Shown in pieces: positions 24,749-34,800 of a stretch of 64,000 nt of DNA (position 1 is the first letter of the stretch; the number at the start of each line of letters is the position of its first letter). The notes under the pieces are model-generated. The model saw only the letters and a program-made list of their open reading frames with translations, ran no database searches and had not been told where the DNA came from. Location of the stretch: the NCBI RefSeq assembly GCF_030687835.1, contig NZ_CP117449.1, positions 2,604,001 through 2,668,000 of the forward strand, read 5' to 3'. The translations under genes were made by a program, and so were the position numbers. This DNA is from Pseudomonas hefeiensis (lineage in GTDB: Bacteria; Pseudomonadota; Gammaproteobacteria; Pseudomonadales; Pseudomonadaceae).

Positions 24749-25432
24749 TTGAGCCAGCTTGCCGACCCTGTTGTACTGCAACCCTTGCTGACCCGGTTTG
24801 CCTTGCGTTACCCGGGGGTGAACCGCGCCGCCGTGGTTTCGCAGTGGTCGATGAACTACATGAGTATCGTCCTGCCGGCCACCCTGGCCTGTGTGCTGAC
24901 GCGTCGCTGCGCGATCGAGTTCTGGGGCGAGGACGCATTGCTGTTGCACGACGACGGCCAACCGGCGGCGCTGGACCTGGCCACCGGACTGTCAGCCTTG
25001 GACACGGATGGCCGGGCGGTGTATTGGTCGCGGTTGATCCACGAGCACCTGGCGCCGCTGTTCAGCACATTGGCCGCTGCCGGTGGCCTGGCCCCGAAAA
25101 TATTGTGGGGCAACTTCGTCGCCATCTGGGACGGGGCGTTCGCCAGGCTGGACCCCGACCTGTCCAGAGACGGCTTCGCCGAGGCGCACCAGTGGCTGGA
25201 ACAGGTCACGGTGAACAACGGACGCTTGAAGTTGCGTGGCCTGCAACGCATGGTCGAATCACCGGCGCCGCAGATTTGCCCGTGCTTGCCATTGCGCCGG
25301 CACTGCTGCCTGCATTACCAACTGCACGAGCCGGTCGAAGGCCAACCGCCAGTGCTCTGCGAATCCTGCCCCAAGCTGCACCGCCTGCCGCTGGCGGAGC
25401 AGGTGAGCTATCTGCATTACATCTATGAGTAG
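24749..25432 (+). CDS. FhuF-like ferric-siderophore reductase, true start probably upstream
   Basis: A cytoplasmic [2Fe-2S] protein that would release iron from imported ferric siderophore. The C-terminus holds the cysteine set of FhuF: CPCLPLRRHCCLHYQ followed 16 residues later by CESCPKL. TTG 24749 is the first conventional start in frame. The frame is open and family-like further upstream (EFPEWLNQAWPPIQRVIRQ) back to a stop at 24620-24622, with no ATG, GTG or TTG. A GGGAG at 24650-24654 sits 7 nt before an in-frame ATC at 24662, so the real start is probably there (ATC or a mutated ATG). The siderophore cluster nearby fits its role. Confidence 0.8.
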   Translation: MSQLADPVVLQPLLTRFALRYPGVNRAAVVSQWSMNYMSIVLPATLACVLTRRCAIEFWGEDALLLHDDGQPAALDLATGLSALDTDGRAVYWSRLIHEHLAPLFSTLAAAGGLAPKILWGNFVAIWDGAFARLDPDLSRDGFAEAHQWLEQVTVNNGRLKLRGLQRMVESPAPQICPCLPLRRHCCLHYQLHEPVEGQPPVLCESCPKLHRLPLAEQVSYLHYIYE

Positions 25433-25460
25433 GGGGGAGCGCGTCGTTTTCTTTTGGGTT

Positions 25461-25484
25461 GGACTGGACTGGACTGGATTGGAT
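25461..25484. repeat. 5-bp tandem repeat (GGACT/GGATT)
   Basis: Three exact copies of GGACT followed by GGATT and GGAT. It abuts the left copy of the long inverted repeat and lies in the gene-free stretch after the reductase gene. Confidence 0.8.
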
Positions 25485-25618
25485 GCATATCCGTTGCTGC
25501 GGTAACGGCGGCTCAGGGTTCCGCCCTGACGGCGGGTCACTTTCGAAAATCCGGAAGCCGGCCCAGGCGAAAGTAACCAAAGCGCTTTTGCCCCACCACT
25601 TGGCACCTCGCTTAGGCT
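25485..25618. repeat. Left copy of a ~134-bp inverted repeat
   Basis: This segment (from GCATATCCGTTGCTGCGGTA to ACCTCGCTTAGGC) reappears as its reverse complement, with scattered differences, at 26125-26258. It holds its own small palindromes (GGGTTCCGCCCTGACGGCGG). It resembles the dispersed intergenic repeats known from fluorescens-group genomes. No open frame within it looks like a gene. Confidence 0.8.
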
Positions 25619-25696
25619 TGGGGCGCCCGAGATCAAGGTCCACCACGAGGCGGCCTGAGAGCCGACCTGGTTCTCCCGGTCATACACCCATCAGAA

Positions 25697-25789
25697 CTGT
25701 GGGAGCAAAGCTTGCTCGCGATGGCGGTGGCTCAGTCACATGGATGTTGGGTTTGCTGGCCTCATCGCGAGCAAGCTTTGCTCCCACAG
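25697..25789. repeat. REPIN: two inverted REP sequences
   Basis: A 26-bp arm at 25697-25722 (core GTGGGAGCAAAGC then TTGCTCGCGA) is repeated as a perfect reverse complement at 25764-25789. The 41-bp spacer includes GGCGGTGGCTCAGTCACAT. This is the usual Pseudomonas REP doublet, mobilised by RAYT transposases encoded elsewhere. Confidence 0.92.
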
Positions 25790-25880
25790 ATGATCTTGGG
25801 TGTGCATGAGTTCTGTGTTCACTGCGGCCCATTGTGTGTGGGCTAGGTGCATATGGAATAAGTGTCTACTGAAGATCCAA

Positions 25881-25927
25881 ATGTGGGAGAGCTCGCTCGC
25901 GATAGCGGTGGCGCAGCCACATAGATG
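25881..25927. repeat. Solitary degenerate REP sequence
   Basis: ATGTGGGAGAGCTCGCTCGCGATAGC with the same GCGGTGGCGCAGCCACATAGATG tail as the REPIN spacer. It has a core change (GAGCTC for CAAAGCTTG) and no inverted partner, so it is a decayed or different REP subtype. Confidence 0.8.
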
Positions 25928-25940
25928 CTGACATGCCCCG

Positions 25941-25982
25941 CTTTTGCTTTGCTTTGCTTTGCTTTAGATCTTGATCTTGATC
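25941..25982. repeat. Two short tandem repeats: (TTTGC)n and (GATCTT)n
   Basis: About four TTTGC units run directly into about three GATCTT/GATCTG units. They lie in the gene-free stretch 25433-26391, which otherwise holds only REP elements, the inverted repeat and two small GC-rich palindromes near 26033-26105. Confidence 0.75.
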
Positions 25983-26124
25983 TGGACGCCCCGTTAAACC
26001 ACGCTGGCCGAACGCAGGCATTGCGCAGTGGGCATCCCGGCATGGATGCCGGGATAGCCGCGCTGGGCCATGGATGGCCCTTCGCGGCGGGCCCACGGAG
26101 CAATGCCGGAGTGAGGGCACACCG

Positions 26125-26258
26125 AGCCTAGGCGAGGTGCCAAGTGGTGGGGCAAAAGCGTTTTGCTTACTTTTGCCTGGGCCGGCTTCCGGATTTTCAA
26201 AAGTGAGCCGCCGTCAGGGCGGAACCCTAAGCAGCCGCTACCGCAGCAACGGATATGC
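26125..26258. repeat. Right copy of the ~134-bp inverted repeat
   Basis: Reverse-complement copy of 25485-25618, ending in CAGCAACGGATATGC. Differences such as CTTACTTTTGCCTGG versus the left arm show that the copies have diverged. Confidence 0.8.
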
Positions 26259-26312
26259 ACACTACCCGTCTGGAAAAAGGCGAGTAGATTTTTCAAAAAA
26301 AACAAAAAACAA

Positions 26313-26352
26313 AAAAACGGCGCTTTTCATTTCTGAAACAATCGCCGTTTTT
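26313..26352 (-). terminator. Rho-independent terminator of the siderophore operon
   Basis: AAAAACGGCG (26313-26322) and CGCCGTTTTT (26343-26352) form a stem. On the minus strand it is followed by a long U-rich run. It lies 39 bp after the exporter stop codon and would end the whole minus-strand operon. Confidence 0.88.
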
Positions 26353-26391
26353 CCTAAGTGAACAGCATTACCCACAATGTTCAGGGTTTCC

Positions 26392-28038
26392 TCAAGACAG
26401 CATTTGCGCCACGGACGGCGCGTCGGCCTCGACGGTGACTTCACTGAGCTTGCCATGTTCGATGCGGATCAGCCGGTCGGCCAGGCCGAAGTAGGCGTCG
26501 TCGTGGGAGATGACGATCAGTAGTTTGCCGCGTTCGCGCAGGTCCGGCAGGATCCGGGTGTAGAAGAAGTGCTTGAACACCGGGTCCTGGTCGGCCGCCC
26601 ATTCGTCGAACAAATAGCAGGGACGATCATCCAGATAGGCACTGAGCAGCGCCAGGCGCTTGCGTTGCCCGGTGGACAGCGCCAGCGTCGTCAGTTTGCC
26701 GTCCTCGATTTGCACCTTGTGGTCCAGTTGCAGGTGCACCAGGTAGTCCTGTGCCTGTTTCACCAGGTGTGGATCGTCGCCATCGAACAGGTTTTCGAAC
26801 AGGCAGAAGTCGATGAAGATCGCTGAGAAGTGCTGCCGGTAATGGTGATTGTCATTGCTCGAGGACACTTGCTCGTCGAGCATGATCTCGCCGCTTTCCG
26901 GCCGGTACAGCCCGGTCAGCAACAAGGCCAGGGTGGTCTTGCCGCTGCCGTTGCCGCCGGTGATGAACACCACTTCGCCGGCATTGAGGGTGAGGTCGAT
27001 GGGACCCAGGGTGAAATGCCCGTCCTCGCGCTCGCGGTAGTAGGTGTGGGTGACCTGGCGGCATACCAGGCTGCGAACCTGGGTCGGCGAGATCGTGTCG
27101 ACGGTCTCGTCGGCGGTTTGCATCTGGCCTTCCAGGGCGCGGATCTTGTTCAGGGCCACACTGGCCCGGCCGAGGGTCGGCAGGGCGTGCATCAGCTCCG
27201 ACAACGGCGTGATCATGTAGAGGATCGCCAGAATATAGCCGGTAACCAGGCTCGCGCTCAGGTCGATGAAATGCGGCGCGGCGAACAGCACCACGCCGAT
27301 GAGCATGTAGAACACCGCATTGCCCCAGTTCAGGACCAGGGCGTAGATGCTCATGCCCCGTACAAAATCGCGACGATATTGCTGACTCACCGGTATCAGC
27401 AGGCGGGTGAAGAAGTGCTGCCGGCGCGGATGGTTGAGTTGCAGTTCCTTGCTGCCATCGGTGAGCAGGCGGTACTGATTGAACAACTGGTCCTTGAGCT
27501 CGCGAGCACGGGAAATCGAAGTCAGTGCCCGCCGTTGTGGCCAGTGAAAGCTCAGGCTGCCCAGGACGATCAGCAGCAGCGTCAGACCGAGCAATGGCAT
27601 GCTGAGCCAACCCAGGTAGCCGAGGCACGCGGCGATGATCCCGACGTTGACCAGCAGGATCGGCACCAACTCCACGGCCTGGCTGATGGTCTGCGTATCG
27701 TCGGTGAGCATCGCCAGCAGGCGATGCTTGCCCAGGCGCTGCAATTGCGCGTAGGGCGTGTCGATCAGCTTGGCGCTCAGGTGCAGGCGCATGTCGTTGA
27801 CCGCAGCCTGGCCCAGGCGCAACAGGCTGATGTCGGAGATGATCCGCGACACCGCGACCAACACCACCAGGCCGGCGAAGAGCAGGCCATCCACCGGGCG
27901 CAGCTTATCGAACACCTCCAGGCTGTGGTTGATGTTGGCGATCAGACCGGCTGCCGCGAGGCCGCAGATCAACCCCGTCAGGGTCGCCACCAGCAGTGCG
28001 CGCCAGGAGCGTTTAGCCATGAGTAACAACAGATCCAT
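26392..28038 (-). CDS. PvdE/SyrD-type cyclic-peptide/siderophore ABC exporter
   Basis: A 548-residue fused permease-ATPase of the PvdE/SyrD family, which exports pyoverdine precursors and lipopeptides across the inner membrane. Six membrane segments precede an ATPase with Walker A TGGNGSGKTT and an atypical signature LSTGQRKRLAL followed by CYLFDEWAADQDP, both typical of PvdE (Trp after Asp-Glu). The ATG at 28038 is one base after the NRPS-TE stop. A longer frame start at 28110 is inside that gene. It is the last gene before the terminator and probably moves the lipopeptide siderophore to the periplasm. Confidence 0.93.
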   Translation of the reverse strand: MDLLLLMAKRSWRALLVATLTGLICGLAAAGLIANINHSLEVFDKLRPVDGLLFAGLVVLVAVSRIISDISLLRLGQAAVNDMRLHLSAKLIDTPYAQLQRLGKHRLLAMLTDDTQTISQAVELVPILLVNVGIIAACLGYLGWLSMPLLGLTLLLIVLGSLSFHWPQRRALTSISRARELKDQLFNQYRLLTDGSKELQLNHPRRQHFFTRLLIPVSQQYRRDFVRGMSIYALVLNWGNAVFYMLIGVVLFAAPHFIDLSASLVTGYILAILYMITPLSELMHALPTLGRASVALNKIRALEGQMQTADETVDTISPTQVRSLVCRQVTHTYYREREDGHFTLGPIDLTLNAGEVVFITGGNGSGKTTLALLLTGLYRPESGEIMLDEQVSSSNDNHHYRQHFSAIFIDFCLFENLFDGDDPHLVKQAQDYLVHLQLDHKVQIEDGKLTTLALSTGQRKRLALLSAYLDDRPCYLFDEWAADQDPVFKHFFYTRILPDLRERGKLLIVISHDDAYFGLADRLIRIEHGKLSEVTVEADAPSVAQMLS

Positions 28039-28039
28039 T

Positions 28040-31000
28040 TCAAACCGCTCCGTGTGTAGCAATGGCCGTGAGACGCGCCGCCAATTGTTCGTGCAAGGCG
28101 CGTTGCTCAAGGATGGTCAGGTGTTGCGCTGTGATGACCTCGCGGGTCAACGGCCCACTGCTCAGGTCTTCCCACTGCGGGTCGGCGAAGTCAGCCTGGG
28201 CCAGGGTGTCGCTGGCCCACCAGACATGCACCGGGCAGTTCAACCGCACGGGCTTGAACGTGGCCAGCAGATGCTGCGTATGCTGCTGGTAGCGCAGCCG
28301 CGTTTGCAAATGCTCCCAACTGTCGCCATCGAGTTGCAAACCTTGCTGGCGTGCCCACTGCACCAGCTCCGGCAGGCGTGCCGCTGGGGGCAGGGCGTCC
28401 AGTTGCTCCAGCAAGGCGGTCATGATCGGCGGCGGCAACTGGCGCAACACGGTCTGGCTGTCCGGTGTCAGCGCTTGGGAGGCTGACTCCAGCAGCGCCT
28501 CGACACTGTCTTCTGGCGCCTGGTGCTGGTACTGCGAGTCGATGATACCGAGAAACGCCACTGCTTGGCCCTGGCTTTCCAGGCGAGCGGCCGCGGCAAT
28601 CGCCAGCAGACCTCCGAGGGAGAAGCCCAGCAGGTGATATGGGCCCTGTGGTTGCTGCTGGCGCAGGTGTTCGACATAGAGTGCGGCGAGGCTCTCGATA
28701 TCGCCCCCCAACGTTGTGCTGTCATCGCTCAGGTACGCCGCCTGCAAGCCCCACACATGCCAGGCCGACAGCGGCGCGAGCAGCGTGCGGTAATCCTGCA
28801 CGTGGCCGGTGGAAGGGTGGAAACAGAACAGATTGGCGGTTTGTCCTGCATCGACGGTTGGTGCCGACAACCGCACCAGCGGCGAGAGTTTGAGTTCGGC
28901 CTGCACCAATGCTGCAAACGCCGAGACGCTTGGAGCGTTGAACACCGCATTGACCGTCACCGGTGCCGACAGCGCGGTCTGCAAGCGACTGGCAAGTGTC
29001 ACCGCCGCCAGGGAGTGGCCGCCCAGCTCAAAAAAATCATCGTCGATGCCCACTCGCTCCAGGCCCAGCACCTGTGCCCAGACCTCGGCGAGCAGGGCTT
29101 CCAGCGGCGTGCGCGGCAAGGCACTGCCGACCGTGTCGAGGACTTTGTCAGCCCATTGCTGCAAGGTCTTGCGGTCGAGCTTGCCGTTGCCCATCAGTGG
29201 CAAGGCTTCGACGATCCGCAGGGTCGGCAGCATGTAGTCCGGCAAGCAATCCTGGGCCTGGCCATGCAGCCGGGCGACCGTGGTCGAATGCCCGGGCGCC
29301 AGGGTCATGAAGGCGAACAGTTGCTGGCCGAGCTCGCCTCTGGGGATGCATTCCACCGCGGCCTGGGCCACACCGGGAAGGCTGGTCAGTTGCGCCTGGA
29401 TCTCGTCGAGCTCCACGCGGAAACCACGGATTTTCACCTGACGGTCGGCACGCCCGGTGATTTCCAGGCTGCCGTCATGGCGATAGCGGGCCATGTCGCC
29501 GCTGCGATAGAGACGTTCGCCCGGCAAATGTGCCAGCTCGATAAAACGCCCGACGCTTTGTTGCGTGTCCAGGTAACCGCGGGCCAGTTGCGGGCCGGCG
29601 ATATACAGCTCGGCGCTTTGCCCGGGGGCGGCCAACGCTTGCTGCTCGTCGAACAGGTACAGGCGCATGCCGTTGAGACGGTCGCTGAGGGGCAGGCGGC
29701 GATAATCCATGGCCGGTTCGGTTTTGTGCATCACCACCCCAACGGTGGTCTCGGTCGGGCCGTAATGGTTGAAGACCGTTAGCGCCGGTGCAAGGCTGCG
29801 AATGCTTTGCAGCAGGCGCCGCGAGCAGCTTTCGCCACCGAGGATCAATTGCTTGCGCGGCAACACGGCAGCGCTTTGGGCGTGAATCAACCAGGCGTCG
29901 AGCAACGACGGCACGATCTTCAGGTGATCGATCGGGTGCTGCGCTTGCCAGGCGGCCCAGGCTTGGGCGTCCATGGCCGTTTCCTTGTCCAGCAAGTGCA
30001 ATTCGCCGCCGCTGAGCAGGGCCGGGAACAGCAACGTGTAGCCCAGGTCGGCCGCCAGTGAGGTGACCACTGCGCTGCGTTCGCCTGCGGCCAGTTGCAA
30101 GCGCCGGGATACGCTGGCGACATAACTGGCGAGCTGCCGATGCTCGACGATGACGCCTTTAGGCGTGCCTGTGCTGCCGGAAGTGAACAGCACGTAGGCC
30201 GCGTCCTGTGCCTGGATCTCGACGCTCATGGCAGTCGTTGGCGCTTGTTGCCAGGTGGCTTCATCGCGTAGGTCGAGGCTGCCGATGCCCGGCAACGCGG
30301 GGGCGCTGCCGGTCGAGCCGCTGAGTATGAAAGTCGGCTGGGCTTGTTGCAGGATCGCCAGTGAGCGTTGTGCCGGCTGGTGGACATCCAGGGGAACGAA
30401 CGCCGCGCCGCTCTTGAGCACGGCGAGCATGGCCAGGACCATCTGCGCTGAGCGATCCAGATACAACGCCACGCGATCTTCGCGACCCACGCCCTGGGCG
30501 CGCAGGTAATGCGCCAGTTGGTTGCTGCGCGCCTGCAGTTGGGCGTAGCTCAGTTGCCCGTTATGGTCGCGCAGGGCCAAGTGCTCGGGGAACTGCGCGG
30601 CACACGCATCGAAGCTCGCCGGCACACTGGTAAACGGCAGCGTTGCGACGTCGACTGGCGCCTGCAGGGCGGCCAGCGTTGCGGTGAAACTTGGCGCCTG
30701 CAATGACAGTTCGGCCAGCGGCTTGCCCGGGTTGGCGAGGGCATCGAGCAGCAGCGATTGGAATTGCTCCAGCAGCACCAGGGCGGCCTGTTCGCTGTAG
30801 CGGCCCGGCAGGTGGCAGAGGTTCAGGCGATAGCCGCCAGCGGTCGTTTCGGCCACCAGCAGCAGCTCCATGCCGGCGGGAATGGCCTGTGCGTCCAGCA
30901 CCGTGAGCGTCGACGCCATGCTGCCCAAGGTGTCGAGTCGCTCGGGTAACTGCCCACCCCACTGGAAGCCGTACTGCAAAGCCTCGGCCGGCAATGCAGC

Positions 31001-31882
31001 GCTGACGCCGCAGTATTCCTGCCATTCCGTGGCTTGCTCGCAGAGCACCTGCAGGTTCGCCAGCGCCTGGGCAAACTGGCTGTCCGCCGCCGGTTGCCAG
31101 CGCAGGGGCAGGGGCTTGGCGAACAATCCCCAGCAATCGGCGAGTTCTTCATAGTCGTCGCGGCAATCGTGGACCCAGTTCAAGGTCAGTGCCGGGCTGT
31201 CGCTGCTACTCAGGCGCTGCAACAGCACGCCCCACGCCGTCATCAGGACTTGCTCGGGCGATGCGTCGTAACGTTGGCAGAAGCTGTCGAGGGCCATGCT
31301 CAACTGTGGGTTGGCGTTCAGGCGAGTGGTCATCGGGGCTTCGGAGCGGTCGCTGCGGACCTGACGGTAGAGCAACTCGCTGGCGGCTGCTTCGTCCAGG
31401 GCCTGGCTGGCCCAGAAACGCCGCCCAGGCTCGGCGTCTTCATCGGCCTGCAATTCGTAGAGCCAGGCGCTGTACTGGGTATAGGTCATCGCCTCGTCAT
31501 CCACCGATGGCGCCTCTATCGAGCCCAATGCCTGGGCCAGGCGCAGCAAGGTCCCGCGATCGGCGCTCAGCGCCGGCAATTGCAGCGTCACCCGCTGCCG
31601 ATCGCCGTCGAGCGCGTGCACCTCGACGCTGATGGCCTGCGCGGCCATGACGGTGGATTCAACCACTTGCAAGGGCATCAGCAAGCCCGGCTCAGGCCGT
31701 ACTCGCAGGCGCAGGGCCTCGTGACACGCGCTCAGGGCGGCGAGTCGCTGGTGCAGGCTTTCCAGGGCCAACGGGCCTTTTATTTCCAGTTCCAGCCGCG
31801 CCGCTGGCAACCCCGCCAACCATTGGCTGCGTTGTTGGGGCGAGAGGGCGAAAGCTTCTTCACGGGTTTCAAAGGCGCTCAT
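28040..31882 (-). CDS. Terminal NRPS: interface-like domain, A(Asp), T, thioesterase
   Basis: A 1280-residue synthetase. Residues 1 to about 420 are a condensation-like domain without HHxxxDG (the region reads LPALSADRGTLL), here called interface-like. The A domain has TSGSTGTPKGVIVEH at about 567. My hand-aligned specificity residues read DLTKIGHVGK, an Asp code. The T domain has LGGHSLA near 955. The type I thioesterase has GFSLGG near 1085 and would release the chain. The condensation domain for this module is at the end of the preceding protein, followed there by a TauD hydroxylase, so the layout is C-hydroxylase // I-A-T-TE. It starts at 31882, overlapping that gene by ATGA. Expected residue 8 is beta-hydroxy-Asp. 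Confidence 0.92.
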   Translation of the reverse strand: MSAFETREEAFALSPQQRSQWLAGLPAARLELEIKGPLALESLHQRLAALSACHEALRLRVRPEPGLLMPLQVVESTVMAAQAISVEVHALDGDRQRVTLQLPALSADRGTLLRLAQALGSIEAPSVDDEAMTYTQYSAWLYELQADEDAEPGRRFWASQALDEAAASELLYRQVRSDRSEAPMTTRLNANPQLSMALDSFCQRYDASPEQVLMTAWGVLLQRLSSSDSPALTLNWVHDCRDDYEELADCWGLFAKPLPLRWQPAADSQFAQALANLQVLCEQATEWQEYCGVSAALPAEALQYGFQWGGQLPERLDTLGSMASTLTVLDAQAIPAGMELLLVAETTAGGYRLNLCHLPGRYSEQAALVLLEQFQSLLLDALANPGKPLAELSLQAPSFTATLAALQAPVDVATLPFTSVPASFDACAAQFPEHLALRDHNGQLSYAQLQARSNQLAHYLRAQGVGREDRVALYLDRSAQMVLAMLAVLKSGAAFVPLDVHQPAQRSLAILQQAQPTFILSGSTGSAPALPGIGSLDLRDEATWQQAPTTAMSVEIQAQDAAYVLFTSGSTGTPKGVIVEHRQLASYVASVSRRLQLAAGERSAVVTSLAADLGYTLLFPALLSGGELHLLDKETAMDAQAWAAWQAQHPIDHLKIVPSLLDAWLIHAQSAAVLPRKQLILGGESCSRRLLQSIRSLAPALTVFNHYGPTETTVGVVMHKTEPAMDYRRLPLSDRLNGMRLYLFDEQQALAAPGQSAELYIAGPQLARGYLDTQQSVGRFIELAHLPGERLYRSGDMARYRHDGSLEITGRADRQVKIRGFRVELDEIQAQLTSLPGVAQAAVECIPRGELGQQLFAFMTLAPGHSTTVARLHGQAQDCLPDYMLPTLRIVEALPLMGNGKLDRKTLQQWADKVLDTVGSALPRTPLEALLAEVWAQVLGLERVGIDDDFFELGGHSLAAVTLASRLQTALSAPVTVNAVFNAPSVSAFAALVQAELKLSPLVRLSAPTVDAGQTANLFCFHPSTGHVQDYRTLLAPLSAWHVWGLQAAYLSDDSTTLGGDIESLAALYVEHLRQQQPQGPYHLLGFSLGGLLAIAAAARLESQGQAVAFLGIIDSQYQHQAPEDSVEALLESASQALTPDSQTVLRQLPPPIMTALLEQLDALPPAARLPELVQWARQQGLQLDGDSWEHLQTRLRYQQHTQHLLATFKPVRLNCPVHVWWASDTLAQADFADPQWEDLSSGPLTREVITAQHLTILEQRALHEQLAARLTAIATHGAV

Positions 31883-34800
31883 GCCTGCACTTCCGAAGCC
31901 GGCGCCGGTTGTGCTTCGGGCAGGCAACCGGTCAATTGTTCGCGACGCATCATCTGGCCCATGGCGACACAGATCTTGCGCTCGCCCTCGAAGGGGTCCC
32001 GAGCGTGGGCCACCAACATATTGTCCAGCATCACCATGTCACCCTTTTGCCAACTGAAACGTACCGCGCAGTCTTCATAAGCCTCGCCGATCACTTGCAT
32101 CACCGCGTCTTCGATCACGCTGCCGTCGCCGTAGTACACGTTGCGTGGCAAATGTCCGGGGCCGAACAGGCTGATCAGATTGTTGCGCACTTCTGGCTCC
32201 AGGCAGGCGGTGTGGTGCAGTTGCACCTGGTTGAAGAACGACAGTTCCAAGGTTTCGGGATGCTCGACGATGGCCGGGCAGTGCTGGGCGATCCGCAGGT
32301 TGTCGGTCCCCAGCCATTCCCAGCGCATGCCCGACGCCAGGCATTGGCGCTCGACTTCCTCGCGCTGTTCGGTCTTGAAGAAGTCCTGCCAGCGCACATC
32401 CAGCTTGTCGGTGAAGTGCCGCACGTACAGCAGCCCCAGGGCCTTGAAGCGAGCGACGATGTCCTCGGGCAAGCGCGCCAACACCTGCCGGCAATCGACG
32501 ATGGGCGTGCAACCGCCACGCGGCGCCGGTGTTTCGCAATAGAACCACTGCTTGCGTGGCCACTGCGGCAGATGGGAACTCTCGTTGTGGAAGAGAATCA
32601 TGTGCTGTTCCGGGTACGGCGTGGAGTGGTAGATGTTCTTGCCGGACTTGTTTTTCGGCAGGTCGCCGTAGGTCCCGTAGAGGTCGGGTTCGATGGCCTG
32701 GGCGAACTGTTCGAAAGCACCAGCATCCGGCAGGTTGAAACCCCGGAACAGCAGGCCGCCGTGGGTCAGCAGCTGTGCATTGATCCAACCCCGGGCTTGC
32801 AGCGCCCAGTGCACCGGGTCCAGGTCGCCGAACAACGGTTCGATCACCAAGGGCAAGGCTTGCCCGGCGTTGAGGGTGCGGGTACGGACCTGCTCATGGG
32901 CCACCTGGCTCACAGCGGTTGCACGGGTCTGTTTGAGCTTGCTCAATTTGGACTGCTTACGCGCGCTGCGGGCTGTGGCCTCGTCGAGCGACGAATCCGG
33001 CTGGGACGCTACGCTGGCGTTGCCGCCCTCAAGGCGCCACGACCAATGGTCCAGCGCTTGCCCCGGGGCCGAAACGATCTGCTCCAACAGGCTCTCGAAG
33101 CCTTGTTCGAGGCGCTGGATGGTCGGTTCCTGCAACACACTGGTGCGATACACCCAGCGTACGTTCAGGCCTTGATCTTCGTCCTCTTCGACAAATACGG
33201 CGAGGTCGAACTTGCTGCTTTCCTGGCGTGATACCAGATGCTCCACCTCAAGGTCCGGCAGGCTGGCATTGCCGCTGGGCGTGTTCTGCATGACGAACAG
33301 CACCTGGACCAGGGGATTGACCCCAGGTGTACGCGGCGGTTGCAGCTCCTCGACCAGTTTGTCGAACGGCACCTGCTGGTGCTGGAACGCCGACAGGCAA
33401 TCCTCGCGCAAGCGTTGCAGACGGGCGTCGAAGGTTTCGCCCTCGCTCAGGCGGGCACGGATCGGCAGCACGTTGACGAAAAAGCCGATGAGATGTTCCA
33501 GGGCCGGATGTTCGCGATTGGCCAGGTCGGTGCCGACAATAAAGTCGTTGGTCCCGGTGGCCCGTTGCAACAGGCTGTTGAAGGCATTGAGCAGGACCAT
33601 GAACAGCGTCGCCCGCTGCTGTTGAGCATAGGCCTTGAGCACCTGTGCCTGGGCCGGTGTGAAGCGTTGCTCCAGGGCCGCCCCCTGATAGTCGGGACGC
33701 GCCGGGCGTGGTTGGTCAAGCGGCAGCGGGATCAAGGTTGGCGCGCCGTCGAGCTGGCGGCGCCAGTAATCGATGGCCCGTGCCAGCAGGCGCTGTTGGG
33801 CTTCGCTGCGTTGCCAGAAGGCATAGTCGGCGAACTGGATCGGCAACACCGGCAGCACCGGTGTCGAGCCGCTGCTGCGGGCCTGGTACCCGACGATCAG
33901 CTCCTGCATGAGGATGCCCATGGACCAGGCATCGGTGGCGATGTGATGCAACACCAGTTGCAGCACATGATCGTCGGTGCCCAGGCGCAGCAGGCTGGCG
34001 CGCAACATCGGCGCCTGTTGCAGATCGAACGGGCGTGCAGCCTGTTCATCGATCAAGCGTTGCAGGGTTTGCGCCTGTTGTTCGCTGTCGAGGTGACTCA
34101 ACTCGGTCGGCGTCAGGTCAACCCGCGGTGCCGGGCTGATGACCTGGCAAGGCTGGTCGCCATGGAGGTGGAATGCCGTGCGCAAGGACTCATGGCGTTC
34201 GAACACGGCCTGCAACGCCGCTTGCAGCGCTGCGATGTCCAACGTCCCACGCAGCCTGACGGTGGTGGTCATGTTGTAGGCGGCACTGGGGCCTTCGAAG
34301 CGATCCAGGAACCACAACCGTTGCTGGCTGTAGGACAGCGGCAACGGCTGGTTGCGCGGCGCCAGGGCGATCTCGCTGTCGCCGTCGGCTTCGGTCTGGG
34401 CGTCGCGCTGCTGATCGACCGCTTCGGCCAATTGTTCCAGGGTGCCACGCTCGAACAGCGTGCGCAGCGGCAGGTTCACGTTCAAGCGACGACGAATCCG
34501 CGACAACACTTGGGTGGCCAGCAACGAGTGACCGCCGATGGCGAAGAAGTCGTCGTGTACACCGACGCCGTCCAGGCCGAGAATTTCCTGCCACAGCTCG
34601 GCCAGGACCTGTTCGGTCGGCGTGCGCGGTGCCAAGCATTGCGCCTGCGCTGCTTCGTCCTGGGGCACACCCAAGGCGGCGAGGGCGCGCCGGTCGACTT
34701 TGCCATTGGCGTTCAGCGGCAATTGCGCAAGGGCCAGCCAACGGGCCGGAACCATGTAGCTTGCCAGTTGCTGACCCAGGTAAGCGCTCAAGGCTTGTTG

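Noticed and set aside
25697..25789. CRISPR-like repeat
   Set aside because: Only two inverted copies with one spacer; it is a REP doublet, not a direct-repeat array.
25433..26391. Short open frames of 60-116 codons in the repeat stretch
   Set aside because: They overlap REP and inverted-repeat sequences on both strands, lack ribosome-binding sites and have no recognisable domains.
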